A stretch of 64,000 nucleotides of DNA from Longibacter salinarum (GTDB taxonomy: Bacteria > Bacteroidota > Rhodothermia > Rhodothermales > Salinibacteraceae): NCBI RefSeq assembly GCF_002554795.1, contig NZ_PDEQ01000003.1:124001-188000 (forward strand), given 5' to 3'. The notes beneath the pieces were generated by a model. The model made no database searches. It was not told the DNA's origin and was given only the letters and a program-made list of their open reading frames with translations. The first letter of the stretch is position 1; the number at the start of each line of letters is the position of its first letter. The position numbers and the translations under genes were made by a program. Shown in pieces: positions 17,514 to 25,424 of this stretch.

Positions 17514-18653
17514 TCAGGTATTGGTGGGGAAGGCAAAGTCGGCGTATGCTCGCTCCGCGGTACCGAACCACCGATAGCTGTCGGAACGCGCCGCTTTGTA
17601 GGACTCGTAGATCTTCCGGTACTGTGCGTTGCCTGCGGCTTCGTCCTCCAGGAGTTGTTGCGTGACGTCTTGCGCTTTGGACATAACGTCCTCGGGAAAC
17701 TTGCGGAGTTCGGTTCCCTGCTCGAGGAGCCGTTCGAGTGCCGCCGGATTCTTGTGATCGTAGGACGCCAGCATATTCACGTTCGCCTCCGAGGCCGCGA
17801 CGGCGAGAGCGTGTTGATACGTGGCCGGGAGCTTATCGTAGGCATCCTGATTAACGTAGAACGTGAGGGCGGGGCCGGGCTCCCACCATCCAGGATAATA
17901 GTAGTACGGAGCGACCTCGTGAAAGCCGAGTTTCTCATCGTCATACGGCCCCACCCACTCGGCGGCATCGATGGCGCCGCGCTCAAGGGCCGGATAAATC
18001 TCGCCGCTGGGATAAACCTGTGTGTTGACGCCCATCTCATTCATTACCTGGCCACCGAGTCCAGGGATGCGCATTTTTAAGCCGTTCAGGTCGCTAAGCG
18101 ATTCGACGGCGACCCGGAACCATCCGCCCATCTGCATCCCGGTATTCCCGCCGGGAAAGTTGATCACGTTGAAATCAGAGAACAGGTCGCGCATCAGATC
18201 CATTCCGCCGCCGTGATACAACCACGCGTTGTACTGCCGGGCGGTCAGCCCGAAGGGCACAGTCGCATCGAACGCAAGCGCAGGATTTTTCCCGATGAAG
18301 TAGTAACTCGCCGCGTGCCCCATCTGCACGGTCCCCGTCTGCACGTTGCTCAGCACCTCAAGCGACGGGATGAGTTCGCCGCCCGGGTAGCAACGAATGT
18401 CGAACTTGCCCTCCGTCAGATCTGCGACGCGTTGGGCCATGACCTCAGCGGCGCCGTAGATCGTGTCGAGTGAACGGCTAAAGCTCGAGGCAAGTCGCCA
18501 CCGGATCGAGGGGCCGGTGATCACGTTCGGGCCACCGTCGGCATCGCTGGATGAGTCATCAGATCCACTTCCTGAATCGTCTCCGCAGGCCGTGAGCATG
18601 CCGGCTCCCACCGCACCGAGAAGAGCCGTTCGGGTAAAGTCGCGACGGTTCAT
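17514..18653 (-). CDS. TRAP transporter solute-binding lipoprotein (DctP/TakP type), Tat signal
   Basis: 379 residues from the ATG at 18653 (MNRRDFTRTALLG). The N-terminus combines a twin-arginine RRDF motif with a lipobox LTAC, so it is probably a folded, Tat-exported, lipid-anchored binding protein. A Ser/Asp-rich linker leads to the DctP fold: WRLASSF, GKFDIRCYPGGEL, LKMRIPGLGGQV (the carboxylate-binding Arg region) and AAEWVGPYDD. The WVGPYDDEKLGFHEVA stretch resembles TakP-type 2-oxoacid binders. The matching DctQ/DctM membrane subunits are not in the window; neighbours are an ion channel and an integrase relative. The in-frame start at 18767 is rejected because it buries the signal. Confidence 0.88.
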   Translation of the reverse strand: MNRRDFTRTALLGAVGAGMLTACGDDSGSGSDDSSSDADGGPNVITGPSIRWRLASSFSRSLDTIYGAAEVMAQRVADLTEGKFDIRCYPGGELIPSLEVLSNVQTGTVQMGHAASYYFIGKNPALAFDATVPFGLTARQYNAWLYHGGGMDLMRDLFSDFNVINFPGGNTGMQMGGWFRVAVESLSDLNGLKMRIPGLGGQVMNEMGVNTQVYPSGEIYPALERGAIDAAEWVGPYDDEKLGFHEVAPYYYYPGWWEPGPALTFYVNQDAYDKLPATYQHALAVAASEANVNMLASYDHKNPAALERLLEQGTELRKFPEDVMSKAQDVTQQLLEDEAAGNAQYRKIYESYKAARSDSYRWFGTAERAYADFAFPTNT

Positions 18654-18853
18654 ACAGAAAAAGGGTCGGGTCGAAGAATGTACGAGGACCTGCAGGCATA
18701 ACCCGTCTCCGAGCCGTGTCCCATACAGGCGCTTGTGAGTATACGGGAATCGGGGGAGAGATCGCAACTGTGGAGCGGGCTCTTTCCGTCGAAGTGCACA
18801 GCGGGACAGCGCATGGTCCGACTCTTGCGCTATGTAGAATCAACCGTTGAGTA

Positions 18854-18920
18854 CCTGTTCGTCGGACAGCCTTCGGCGATTCAACGATACGGACCTCTCG
18901 GTGGTCGGTCCTCGTGCCGC
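18854..18920. repeat. Copy 1 of a 67-bp dispersed intergenic element
   Basis: By hand alignment, 52 of 67 positions match 44792–44858 with no gaps, including an identical block CGGACAGCCTTCGGC. The minus-strand frames of the two copies also align (EDRP ... AEGCP), but copy 1 has a stop. It could be a decayed coding fragment or a structured DNA/RNA element. Confidence 0.65.
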
Positions 18921-19059
18921 TTGAAATACACGGCGTGGTTGAACTCGCGCACCAGGTCTACGTCGTCATCGTGAACGGCCCCCTCAGGTCTGCGAATAGA
19001 CATCAACGGCCGCGCTTACGTTTTTCGCCGCCTACCCGCCAAACAGGTTGTGATGCCGA

Positions 19060-19067
19060 TACATTTG
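19060..19067 (+). promoter_or_regulatory. Possible Bacteroidota -7 element (TACATTTG)
   Basis: Exact fit to TAnnTTTG, about 195 bp before the integrase-like gene. No -33 TTG at normal spacing. Weak call. Confidence 0.25.
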
Positions 19068-19068
19068 T

Positions 19069-19156
19069 GTTACACGACCGTGATTTGGCGTCTCCGGGCA
19101 CTGACCAATTGCGTTTGTACCAAAGAAACGGTTACATCTAGTATATAGCGGTTACA
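19069..19156 (+). promoter_or_regulatory. Three GTTACA words upstream of the integrase-like gene
   Basis: GTTACA occurs at 19069, 19131 and 19151. The last two are the 8-mer CGGTTACA spaced by exactly 20 bp, about two helical turns, which suits two protomers binding the same DNA face. The next gene begins 107 bp further on. Operator function is inferred only. Confidence 0.35.
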
Positions 19157-19262
19157 ATCCTGGCCGGATCGTTTGGAGCGCACACACGGATGTGCCATCT
19201 GAGTTGCCGGGAACGACCGCGAACTCTCTCATCCGTGCTATGGGCAAGGCCCATCATTTTCT

Positions 19263-20264
19263 ATGAGTGGATTAGTAACATCGCGGTCGGCAGGCCCTCC
19301 TGCGAGCGAGGCCGGACGGCTCCTGAAGGTCGCGCGCATGCTCAGTGATTTCCCGGATCTCGAGAAGCGGCAGAAGCAGATCTATAGCCTGTGGATTATG
19401 GGCTACCTGCGCTATGTGGATGCGAACGATCTCGGGGAGCCTGAGCCCCCGCATATCAACCGGTTTCTCGATCGACTGACGGAGAAGAAGGGCATTGACG
19501 ACGCGATGCGGCAGCAGGCCGCTGAAGCGCTCGTGTTCTTTCACGAATGCGTTCTGGACCAGAGCGTAAGCGAGATGCATGGCCGGCTTTCCATGTTGAG
19601 CCGGGACGAGCGCCAGCGAATCCTCAGCCAACTCTCCGGGCCGGAGAAGCTGCTGGCCCGCATCGTCTTTCACACCGAGCTCGACCTGACGGAGGCACTT
19701 CGCCTCCGGGTTGGAGATGTTGATCTAACACGTGGTCAGATCACGGTGTCCGATGCGCAGGGCTGTAGCGATCGGTTCGTGACGCTGTCGAGTGAACTCA
19801 CCGTCGCGCTCGAACGTCATCTCAAGCGTGTACAGGAGATGCACGAGCGTGACCTCGCCGAAGGACATGGAAGCGTCGACCTCCCGGTTTCGATTCGCGA
19901 CCAGTTTCCCGGGGCAGGCTCTGCATGGATGTGGCAGTATGTTTTTCCGTCACCACGGCGAACGGTCGATCTGCATTCGGGACGCGAGCGACGGTATCCG
20001 ATGCAACCAAATAACCTGATGGAGGCGATCGAGATGCTGACGGAGCCTCGCACGAGGCACTTCATCTCGGCCGTCTCGCGTGGGCCAGCCCCTGGACAGC
20101 GTGACGAGAAGAAGCCTGCGGCATCTACGCGACCGAACGAGTCGGCCAGTGAGCCTGAGCCTACACCTGAGCCCGATGAGCCCGTACCAGCACAAGAAAA
20201 TGGCCCCACCGATGAAGGTGAGGCCGAGCAGAGCCACAGCGAGTGGAAGTCCGTTTTTTCCTGA
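19263..20264 (+). CDS. Integron-integrase-like protein lacking all catalytic residues
   Basis: 333 residues. The N-terminal SAM-like, core-binding domain (about 35–100; YSLWIMGYLRYVD, HINRFLDRL) and the first half of the tyrosine-recombinase catalytic domain (about 110–255) are clear. It even keeps the insertion found only in IntI-type integrases: DLPVSIRDQFPGAG, WMWQYVFP, then DLHSG-RERR. However, catalytic Arg I is Asp141 (TELDLTEALRL in place of TGLRxxEALRL), the catalytic Lys is Ser169, and the protein stops before the HxLRH box and the nucleophile Tyr. A Pro/Glu-rich tail (about 275–333) replaces them. The frame is intact and coding-like. It is likely a DNA-binding protein derived from an integrase. 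No attC sites or cassettes were found. Confidence 0.8.
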   Translation: MSGLVTSRSAGPPASEAGRLLKVARMLSDFPDLEKRQKQIYSLWIMGYLRYVDANDLGEPEPPHINRFLDRLTEKKGIDDAMRQQAAEALVFFHECVLDQSVSEMHGRLSMLSRDERQRILSQLSGPEKLLARIVFHTELDLTEALRLRVGDVDLTRGQITVSDAQGCSDRFVTLSSELTVALERHLKRVQEMHERDLAEGHGSVDLPVSIRDQFPGAGSAWMWQYVFPSPRRTVDLHSGRERRYPMQPNNLMEAIEMLTEPRTRHFISAVSRGPAPGQRDEKKPAASTRPNESASEPEPTPEPDEPVPAQENGPTDEGEAEQSHSEWKSVFS

Positions 20265-20321
20265 CAACTCCGGTCCAACAGCCCAAATCCCTGTGGCACG
20301 TTTACCGCGAGTAACCGTGCG

Positions 20322-21041
20322 TTACCCTCGAGGACGGAGCGGGCGCATGACGACTTCGGAGATCAGGTAATTCTCCGGGCTCTCGATCACGTGCATGACG
20401 GTTGAGGATACGTCTTCGGGCTTCATGGGATGATCGGTCATATCGACACCGGCCACGTCGAAGAAGTCCGTCTCGATCGATCCGGGGTAGACGCACGTGA
20501 CTTTAATGCCATCGTCACGGAGCTCCTTCATGATGGACTCACTGAAGCCGCGGACGCTGAACTTGGATGCGTTGTAGGCGCTGATATTCGGATTCCCCAG
20601 GAGTCCGGCGATCGACGCAATATTGACGATGTGGCCCCCGAAGCCGGATTCATCATTCTGGGCTCTCATGGTCGGAACGGCATTGCGCGTGCAGAAAAAC
20701 ACGCCCCGAACGTTGGTTTCCATGAGCGTGTCCCAGTGCTCTGTGGAGAACTCGTCGACCGGTCCGAATTTACCGAGTCCGGCGTTGTTGATCAGAACGT
20801 CAATCCGCCCGGCCGCGTCGACGGCTGTGTCGAAAGCGTCGGATACAGACTCTTCGTCTCGAACATCGCACCGGACCGGGTGAAATGAGTCCCCGAGTTC
20901 ATTTCGGAGGTCCTCCATCACGTCGAGACTTCGTGCAAGGCCGAAGACGGTGGCGCCCCGGTCGATTAGGTCCGAAACGAACCGTTGCCCGATGCCGCTG
21001 CTGGCTCCGGTGACGACGGCGACGCGATCAGTGAAGTCCAT
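20322..21041 (-). CDS. Short-chain dehydrogenase/reductase
   Basis: 239 residues, classical SDR. It has the NAD(P) glycine motif TGASSGIG at the N-terminus, NNAG after strand 4, the catalytic Ser in NIASIAG, and YNASK for the Tyr/Lys pair, followed by YPGSIETDFF. The Arg in LARSLD after strand 2 and the absence of an Asp at the end of that strand favour NADPH. Substrate unknown; the family covers 3-oxoacyl, sugar and steroid-like ketones. It ends 57 bp from the convergent integrase-like gene. Confidence 0.9.
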   Translation of the reverse strand: MDFTDRVAVVTGASSGIGQRFVSDLIDRGATVFGLARSLDVMEDLRNELGDSFHPVRCDVRDEESVSDAFDTAVDAAGRIDVLINNAGLGKFGPVDEFSTEHWDTLMETNVRGVFFCTRNAVPTMRAQNDESGFGGHIVNIASIAGLLGNPNISAYNASKFSVRGFSESIMKELRDDGIKVTCVYPGSIETDFFDVAGVDMTDHPMKPEDVSSTVMHVIESPENYLISEVVMRPLRPRG

Positions 21042-21373
21042 GGTAGCGTTGTGGTGTGGTCGGCGATTGGATGTCGTATGCGTAAACCAGTTTTAGCATA
21101 CGGAGCGGCAGGGCCCATGATCACGAGCCGGGTGATCGTCCGGTAACGTTCACCGGCTCAATGCTGAATTCACAGCCGAATGCATTGTCAGCTCGAGGAG
21201 AAATAGACTTCGCTGCCCTTCCGTCTCCAGTGCTCAACGGCGGTTTCACATGAACGCATGCCACCAGCGGACGGCGTCCGCGTATGTGGTTGGGGTTGGA
21301 CCGTACGGATCCCCTTACGGCGCGCCGTTCGTACAAGCCACCCACTCTGCTCGCACGAATTCTATTTTTTGCT
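21042..21373. other. Intergenic region between divergent SDR and trmH genes
   Basis: 332 bases with no supportable gene. Just upstream of the SDR start (21042–21085) the + strand is G/T-rich in a way that recalls the phased arrays, but I cannot show a convincing period. Nothing else stands out. Confidence 0.45.
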
Positions 21374-22234
21374 ATGCCGTCCTCCGAAACCGGTTCAGGC
21401 GACACCGCTCGCCCGGATGTTCAGCCCCCAGATACGTCGTTGCCTTTCGAGGGGCGGGACCGAAACGACGTCGACCCGGATCGAGCGATGCAGCAACTGT
21501 TGGCTGCGGGAGGCCGCCCGCCCCACCGTGATCGTCCGTTTGACATCGCGGGACGGGAGCTCTCACCGACGCGCATTATCGAATTGCTTACGCCATTCAT
21601 GACGGAGCGGCGTATGCGTCGGATTCGAGAGGTCGTCGGTGAGCGGACACGAACGGTGCTGCCGGTCGTGGAGGGATTGGTAAACACAGGCAACGTGAGT
21701 GCTGTCATGCGTAGCGCGGAAGCGCTGGGCTACCAGGATGTTCACGTCGTCAAAGGCTCCAACGAAAAGCGCTACAAGCACTCGAAGCGCACAACGCAGG
21801 GAGCGCAGCACTGGCTTGATGTGTGGCGCTGGCCGGATGCTGATGCCTTCGTTCGAGCCATGCACGACTCCGGGTATCGGGTCGTGGTGACGGCTCTGAG
21901 GGAAGACGCGAAGTCGATTCGCGAGGTCGACTTCACACGCCCGACGGCTCTGGTTGTGGGAAATGAGCTGGAGGGAGCGAGCGACGCCATGCTCGAGCTT
22001 GCCGATGAAGCCGCGATCATCCCGTTGAACGGGTTCACGGAGAGCTTCAACGTGTCCGTGGCTGCGTCTATTGGTCTGTACCATGCCCGGGAGGATCGCA
22101 TTCGGCGACAGGGGCATCATGCGGACCTCTCACAGGAGGAGCAGGAAGCGCTCGTCGCCCGATTCTGCCTGCGGAGCGTGACGAACGCAGAGTCGATCAT
22201 CGAGCGCGTCTTGTCCGACCTACAGAGCAGCTAA
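21374..22234 (+). CDS. trmH: TrmH-family tRNA 2'-O-ribose methyltransferase
   Basis: 286 residues, SPOUT superfamily. Motif 1 is NTGNVSAVMRSAEALG (with the conserved Asn and Arg), motif 2 LVVGNELEG, motif 3 IPLNGFTESFNVSVAAS. The GSNEKRYKHSKRTTQGAQHW stretch, followed by W-containing sequence, is like TrmH, which makes Gm18 in tRNA. The ATG at 21374 is preferred; an upstream in-frame start at 21284 adds 30 unsupported residues. An N-terminal ~50-residue acidic extension is present. The stop overlaps the convergent downstream gene by 15 bp. A different SpoU target (rRNA) cannot be excluded. Confidence 0.87.
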   Translation: MPSSETGSGDTARPDVQPPDTSLPFEGRDRNDVDPDRAMQQLLAAGGRPPHRDRPFDIAGRELSPTRIIELLTPFMTERRMRRIREVVGERTRTVLPVVEGLVNTGNVSAVMRSAEALGYQDVHVVKGSNEKRYKHSKRTTQGAQHWLDVWRWPDADAFVRAMHDSGYRVVVTALREDAKSIREVDFTRPTALVVGNELEGASDAMLELADEAAIIPLNGFTESFNVSVAASIGLYHAREDRIRRQGHHADLSQEEQEALVARFCLRSVTNAESIIERVLSDLQSS

Positions 22235-22744
22235 ATCGGTGTCGTTTGCGGCGTACGATGGGAGGTCGCGAGCGATCATTGGCGTGGTGCTTAGGCGTTC
22301 CCCGAACCGCACGGCCGACCAGAGGAGTGGGCGCCGAATGACGGTTCCGTCGGTCGGGTGGAGTGGAACGCGAAACTGGGTGCCCTCGGCGTCCGAACGT
22401 GGCTCCCCCGCGCAGTTGCCGCCGATGTAGCAGACCGTCCGTTCGGTCGGCGTATTCGCTCGGATCGTACCGAGAACCGCCAGGGGAACGAGGTCTCCAG
22501 CTTTCTTTTTGGCCTCAAACAGGGCTCGGCTCCGGTGGAACGTGTCAGCCGGAAGCGGCATGCGGACGAAAATTCGGGACTTCACGAACGCCACGTGCTC
22601 TCGGAAAACCCATTCGAACTGACGGTTGAGCCCACGCGACGCGACGACGTCCCGCAGCGCCGTCACGGCCTCCGTAAACGAGGCCGTTCTCAGTCCGGTT
22701 GGATGAAGCTCATTCCATCCGTCAATGTCGAGCGTCGCACTCAT
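22220..22744 (-). CDS. Conserved hypothetical protein
   Basis: 174 residues, no signal peptide or membrane helix. Visible features are QFEWVFREHVAFVKSRIFVR, CYIGGNCAG and RRPLLWSAVRFGERL, which look like a small globular alpha/beta protein. I do not recognise the family. Its last 15 bp overlap the end of trmH on the other strand. It lies 66 bp after the TPR protein gene, probably in the same transcript. Confidence 0.6.
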   Translation of the reverse strand: MSATLDIDGWNELHPTGLRTASFTEAVTALRDVVASRGLNRQFEWVFREHVAFVKSRIFVRMPLPADTFHRSRALFEAKKKAGDLVPLAVLGTIRANTPTERTVCYIGGNCAGEPRSDAEGTQFRVPLHPTDGTVIRRPLLWSAVRFGERLSTTPMIARDLPSYAANDTDLAAL

Positions 22745-22810
22745 GAGACGTCACGTCTGCACGTACATGGCATGATGGGCGGTTGCGACCGCCCGATGGG
22801 TTGGGTGTGC

Positions 22811-24424
22811 TTACTCCGACGCAGCGGTGGTTGCGATTCCGTCAAGGTGCTCTCGAACCGCCGGGTCGGCGTCATCCCAGATCGATCGGAGATGAGCTTC
22901 CGCCTCGCGAGCCGTCTCTGTATTGCCGGCACGCGCCGCCGCTCTGGCTTTGCCGAGGAGAGACAGGGCCCGGGCCGGATACCGATCGAGCGACGCGTCG
23001 AATTGCTGTTGCGCCTCTGCCGGGCGATCGAGTTGGAGGAGGACCTCTCCAAACAATTCGTGCGCGGGCTTCAGCGGCCAGGCGGGCCCGAACTGTAGAG
23101 GCATCTCATCTTCGAGGTCTGTGGCTTGTGTAAGAGTCGCTACGGCAGACTCGGAATCACCGGCATCTAGCTGAAGAAGCCCTTCGAGCTGCAACACCGG
23201 GATCTGGAGACGGCCTTTCTTTCCTTCGACCGATGCTTTTGCGTCTGCCAGTTTCTTCTCGGCCCCCGGACGGTCACCTGTGTTGAGTGCCGCCATGCCC
23301 TGAACGGTGAGGGCGGACACTTTCAGCCGCGGCGAAAGCCCCGTCGTGTCGATTGCGAAGTCATCCATCTCACTCCAGCGCTCGGTCTCTACGATATAGC
23401 TGGCCGGGTAGGCCGAGAGGATGTAGCGTTCGTATCCGGTAGCATGGCCATCGCTTTCTCGAGCGTGCTTGATGCCCCGGTCTGTCACCTCGCGGGCATC
23501 GTCGTAGCGTCCTTGCTGGGCGCGGGCGTAGGCAAGCCAGTGCAGTGCGTGATAGCCACCTCCGCCGAGCGGGTCGCCGTTTTCGTTTGCCTGGCTACGT
23601 TCCGCTTCGTACGAATCGACGTTCGATGCCGCTCCGCGGTCCCACATGCCGAGCGCGAAGAAAATGTGTGAGGGCATGTGGAGCGCATGAGATGCCTTCG
23701 GGGCGATCTCCGCGTAGATGCGAGCCGGTCGAAGTCCCAGCGGTGCATGGACGGGATCGTCGTACGCGTGGATCAGATAATGCGCGGCGCCAGGGTGCTT
23801 CGGGTTGGCGTCGAAGACCTCCTCCGCGATGGCAGCCGATCGCATGTAGGTGCTGAAGTCGCGTCCCTCATGGGCCGTCCCAAGAATTGAGAGGGCGTGG
23901 AAGGCCTGTGCGTCCAGATCGTCGGGGAAGCTGGTGGCCAGTCCGGCCATTGCCTCCGCGTACTCGTCATCGCGCGTTTCCTTCGACGCCGGCTCGTCCG
24001 TTCCGGCGCCGTACAGTACGTGGAGCGTTCGCAGGTAGTGTCTCTCGCGCTCGGTGGATGCGGCGGCGAGTTGCTCGTCGGGCGTTTCACCAAGCTTCGC
24101 CAGAGCATCCAGTGCTGCCTCCCGGTCTTGCTCCATCCAGATCGGATGGTTGTGGGTCATCGCCTCTCCCCAGATTGCCATGACGAAGTCTGAATCGACC
24201 TCCTGGGCTTTCTGAAAGGCCTCCCTAGCCTCGGGGTACTCGAAGCTGTGAAGCATCAAGAGTCCATTTAGAAACGGCTTCTGGGCCTCTTCAGCGCCTG
24301 AGTTTTCGAACGACGTTTCACCGTAGTCCTGTGCCGTGGCGGCGGGTGTGGTGATGGCCAGAATCAGCAACACGGTTGTGAGTGTGTGCCGAATCGTAGA
24401 CCAGCGGAGAATGGGTGCGTGCAT
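22811..24424 (-). CDS. Secreted TPR protein with conserved histidines
   Basis: 537 residues with a signal peptide (cut near residue 31, ATAQD). Tetratricopeptide-like helical pairs run through the whole length (for example LLMLHSFEYPEAREAFQKA near the start, and the C-terminal LGKARAAARAGNTE). The middle contains histidine-rich blocks: HPGAAHYLIHAYDDPVHA, LHMPSHIFFALGMWD and GGYHALHWLAYARAQQG. These are more conserved-looking than scaffold residues need to be, so metal binding or catalysis is possible. The family is common in Bacteroidota and unassigned. Likely operon: 25129–24518, this gene, then 22744–22220. Confidence 0.8.
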   Translation of the reverse strand: MHAPILRWSTIRHTLTTVLLILAITTPAATAQDYGETSFENSGAEEAQKPFLNGLLMLHSFEYPEAREAFQKAQEVDSDFVMAIWGEAMTHNHPIWMEQDREAALDALAKLGETPDEQLAAASTERERHYLRTLHVLYGAGTDEPASKETRDDEYAEAMAGLATSFPDDLDAQAFHALSILGTAHEGRDFSTYMRSAAIAEEVFDANPKHPGAAHYLIHAYDDPVHAPLGLRPARIYAEIAPKASHALHMPSHIFFALGMWDRGAASNVDSYEAERSQANENGDPLGGGGYHALHWLAYARAQQGRYDDAREVTDRGIKHARESDGHATGYERYILSAYPASYIVETERWSEMDDFAIDTTGLSPRLKVSALTVQGMAALNTGDRPGAEKKLADAKASVEGKKGRLQIPVLQLEGLLQLDAGDSESAVATLTQATDLEDEMPLQFGPAWPLKPAHELFGEVLLQLDRPAEAQQQFDASLDRYPARALSLLGKARAAARAGNTETAREAEAHLRSIWDDADPAVREHLDGIATTAASE

Positions 24425-24517
24425 AGCAAAAACGGTTCAGGTTCGGCGAGAAAAGGCGAAGCAATTCCACGTAGAGAATAATGAGCCCGGGTTTGTGCAT
24501 CAACAGGAGAGCAGAAG

Positions 24518-25129
24518 TCACTCATCCAGGACAAAGAGGCGCTGGGCATCCCCCCATTTCCAGATATACAGCCAGGCCGGACCGGTGCCTTCCGCATAGA
24601 GATCTACGCGATTCCTCCAGAGAAGCGGATACACGTTCATCTGGCTTAGTCCGTCGACGTTTGCTGATTTTGGGACCGCAGACGCCCAAAGCAGTCGGCC
24701 GTTGACTTGGTAGGCAATGGCAGCGGTCCGTTCTTCTGTGCGGCGAAAGCTGAGCAGAAATCCGTCCTCGTAGCGGATACTGTCCGATGCGGCTTCCGTT
24801 GAGAGCGCGTCGAGCGAGGCCGGTGGCATTCCACGCATGTCGAACGAGGTACCGCCGGTGAGGACCCCGTGAGTTAGCAGGCCGAGGGGGATCGTCACGA
24901 ATCCGATGAACGCAAGCCCGCCCCAGAGAAGGCGCCGGAAGGGGAGGGAAGAGATGGTCAGGTGAGCCGAACCGGCCGCCACGGCAACCACGAGGGGAGC
25001 GAAGAGAGGATGGGCCGCGGCAGCGAGGGAGGCACCCACGGCCAGAAGAAATAGCGCCGTCATCACGCCAGCGAAGGCAACGGGCATCGGTACGATGATA
25101 TTGGGCAAATTGGGCAGGCTCGTACCCAT
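24518..25129 (-). CDS. Membrane protein with extracytoplasmic domain, unknown
   Basis: 203 residues. Three hydrophobic helices (about 13–35, 40–60 and 68–90) precede a soluble C-terminal domain of about 110 residues with a propeller-blade look (GFLLSFRRTEERTAAIAYQV, YPLLWRNRVDLYAEG, WLYIWKWGDAQRLFV). No family recognised. It precedes the TPR gene by 93 bp on the same strand. Confidence 0.6.
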   Translation of the reverse strand: MGTSLPNLPNIIVPMPVAFAGVMTALFLLAVGASLAAAAHPLFAPLVVAVAAGSAHLTISSLPFRRLLWGGLAFIGFVTIPLGLLTHGVLTGGTSFDMRGMPPASLDALSTEAASDSIRYEDGFLLSFRRTEERTAAIAYQVNGRLLWASAVPKSANVDGLSQMNVYPLLWRNRVDLYAEGTGPAWLYIWKWGDAQRLFVLDE

Positions 25130-25367
25130 TTTCCTCTCAATCGTTCGCTGAGGAGACGCTCAAAGAGATGGGTCGTCATATCGACCGTAATGTGCTGATG
25201 TCTACGTTCGGTACCACCACGTTCATTGACGTAAACTGCGTTCGAGGAATGTGATAATGCACGGAAGCAGCCGTACGGTGATCGTCGACAAGCCGAGGCA
25301 CGGTCAACACGGAGAAGGGGAATGGTTGTCTGAATGCGCCTTACGCCCTAAGGCGACAAAAAATAAA

Positions 25368-25400
25368 AGAGGCGGCATCCTGGGCAAGGATACCGCCTCT
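25368..25400 (-). terminator. Rho-independent terminator of the SQR operon
   Basis: Stem 25368–25380 with 25388–25400 (13 bp, one G-U pair in the minus transcript), 7-nt loop, followed in the minus transcript by a U-rich tract. It sits 24 bp past the SQR stop. Confidence 0.9.
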
Positions 25401-25424
25401 TGCGTTTTCAAACCTAGGTGATGT

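Larger units (their letters stand above)
18654..19262. other. 609-bp intergenic region with repeats, no gene
   Basis: It lies between two divergent genes. It holds a 67-bp element also found at 44792–44858, a TACATTTG (-7-like) at 19060, and three GTTACA words. Short frames such as 18735–18974 and 18914–19141 lack domain signal and I do not call them genes. Confidence 0.6.

Noticed and set aside
18654-20264. Functional integron with cassettes next to the integrase relative
   Set aside because: The integrase relative lacks the catalytic half, I found no attC-like paired sites, and flanking genes are chromosomal and in both orientations.
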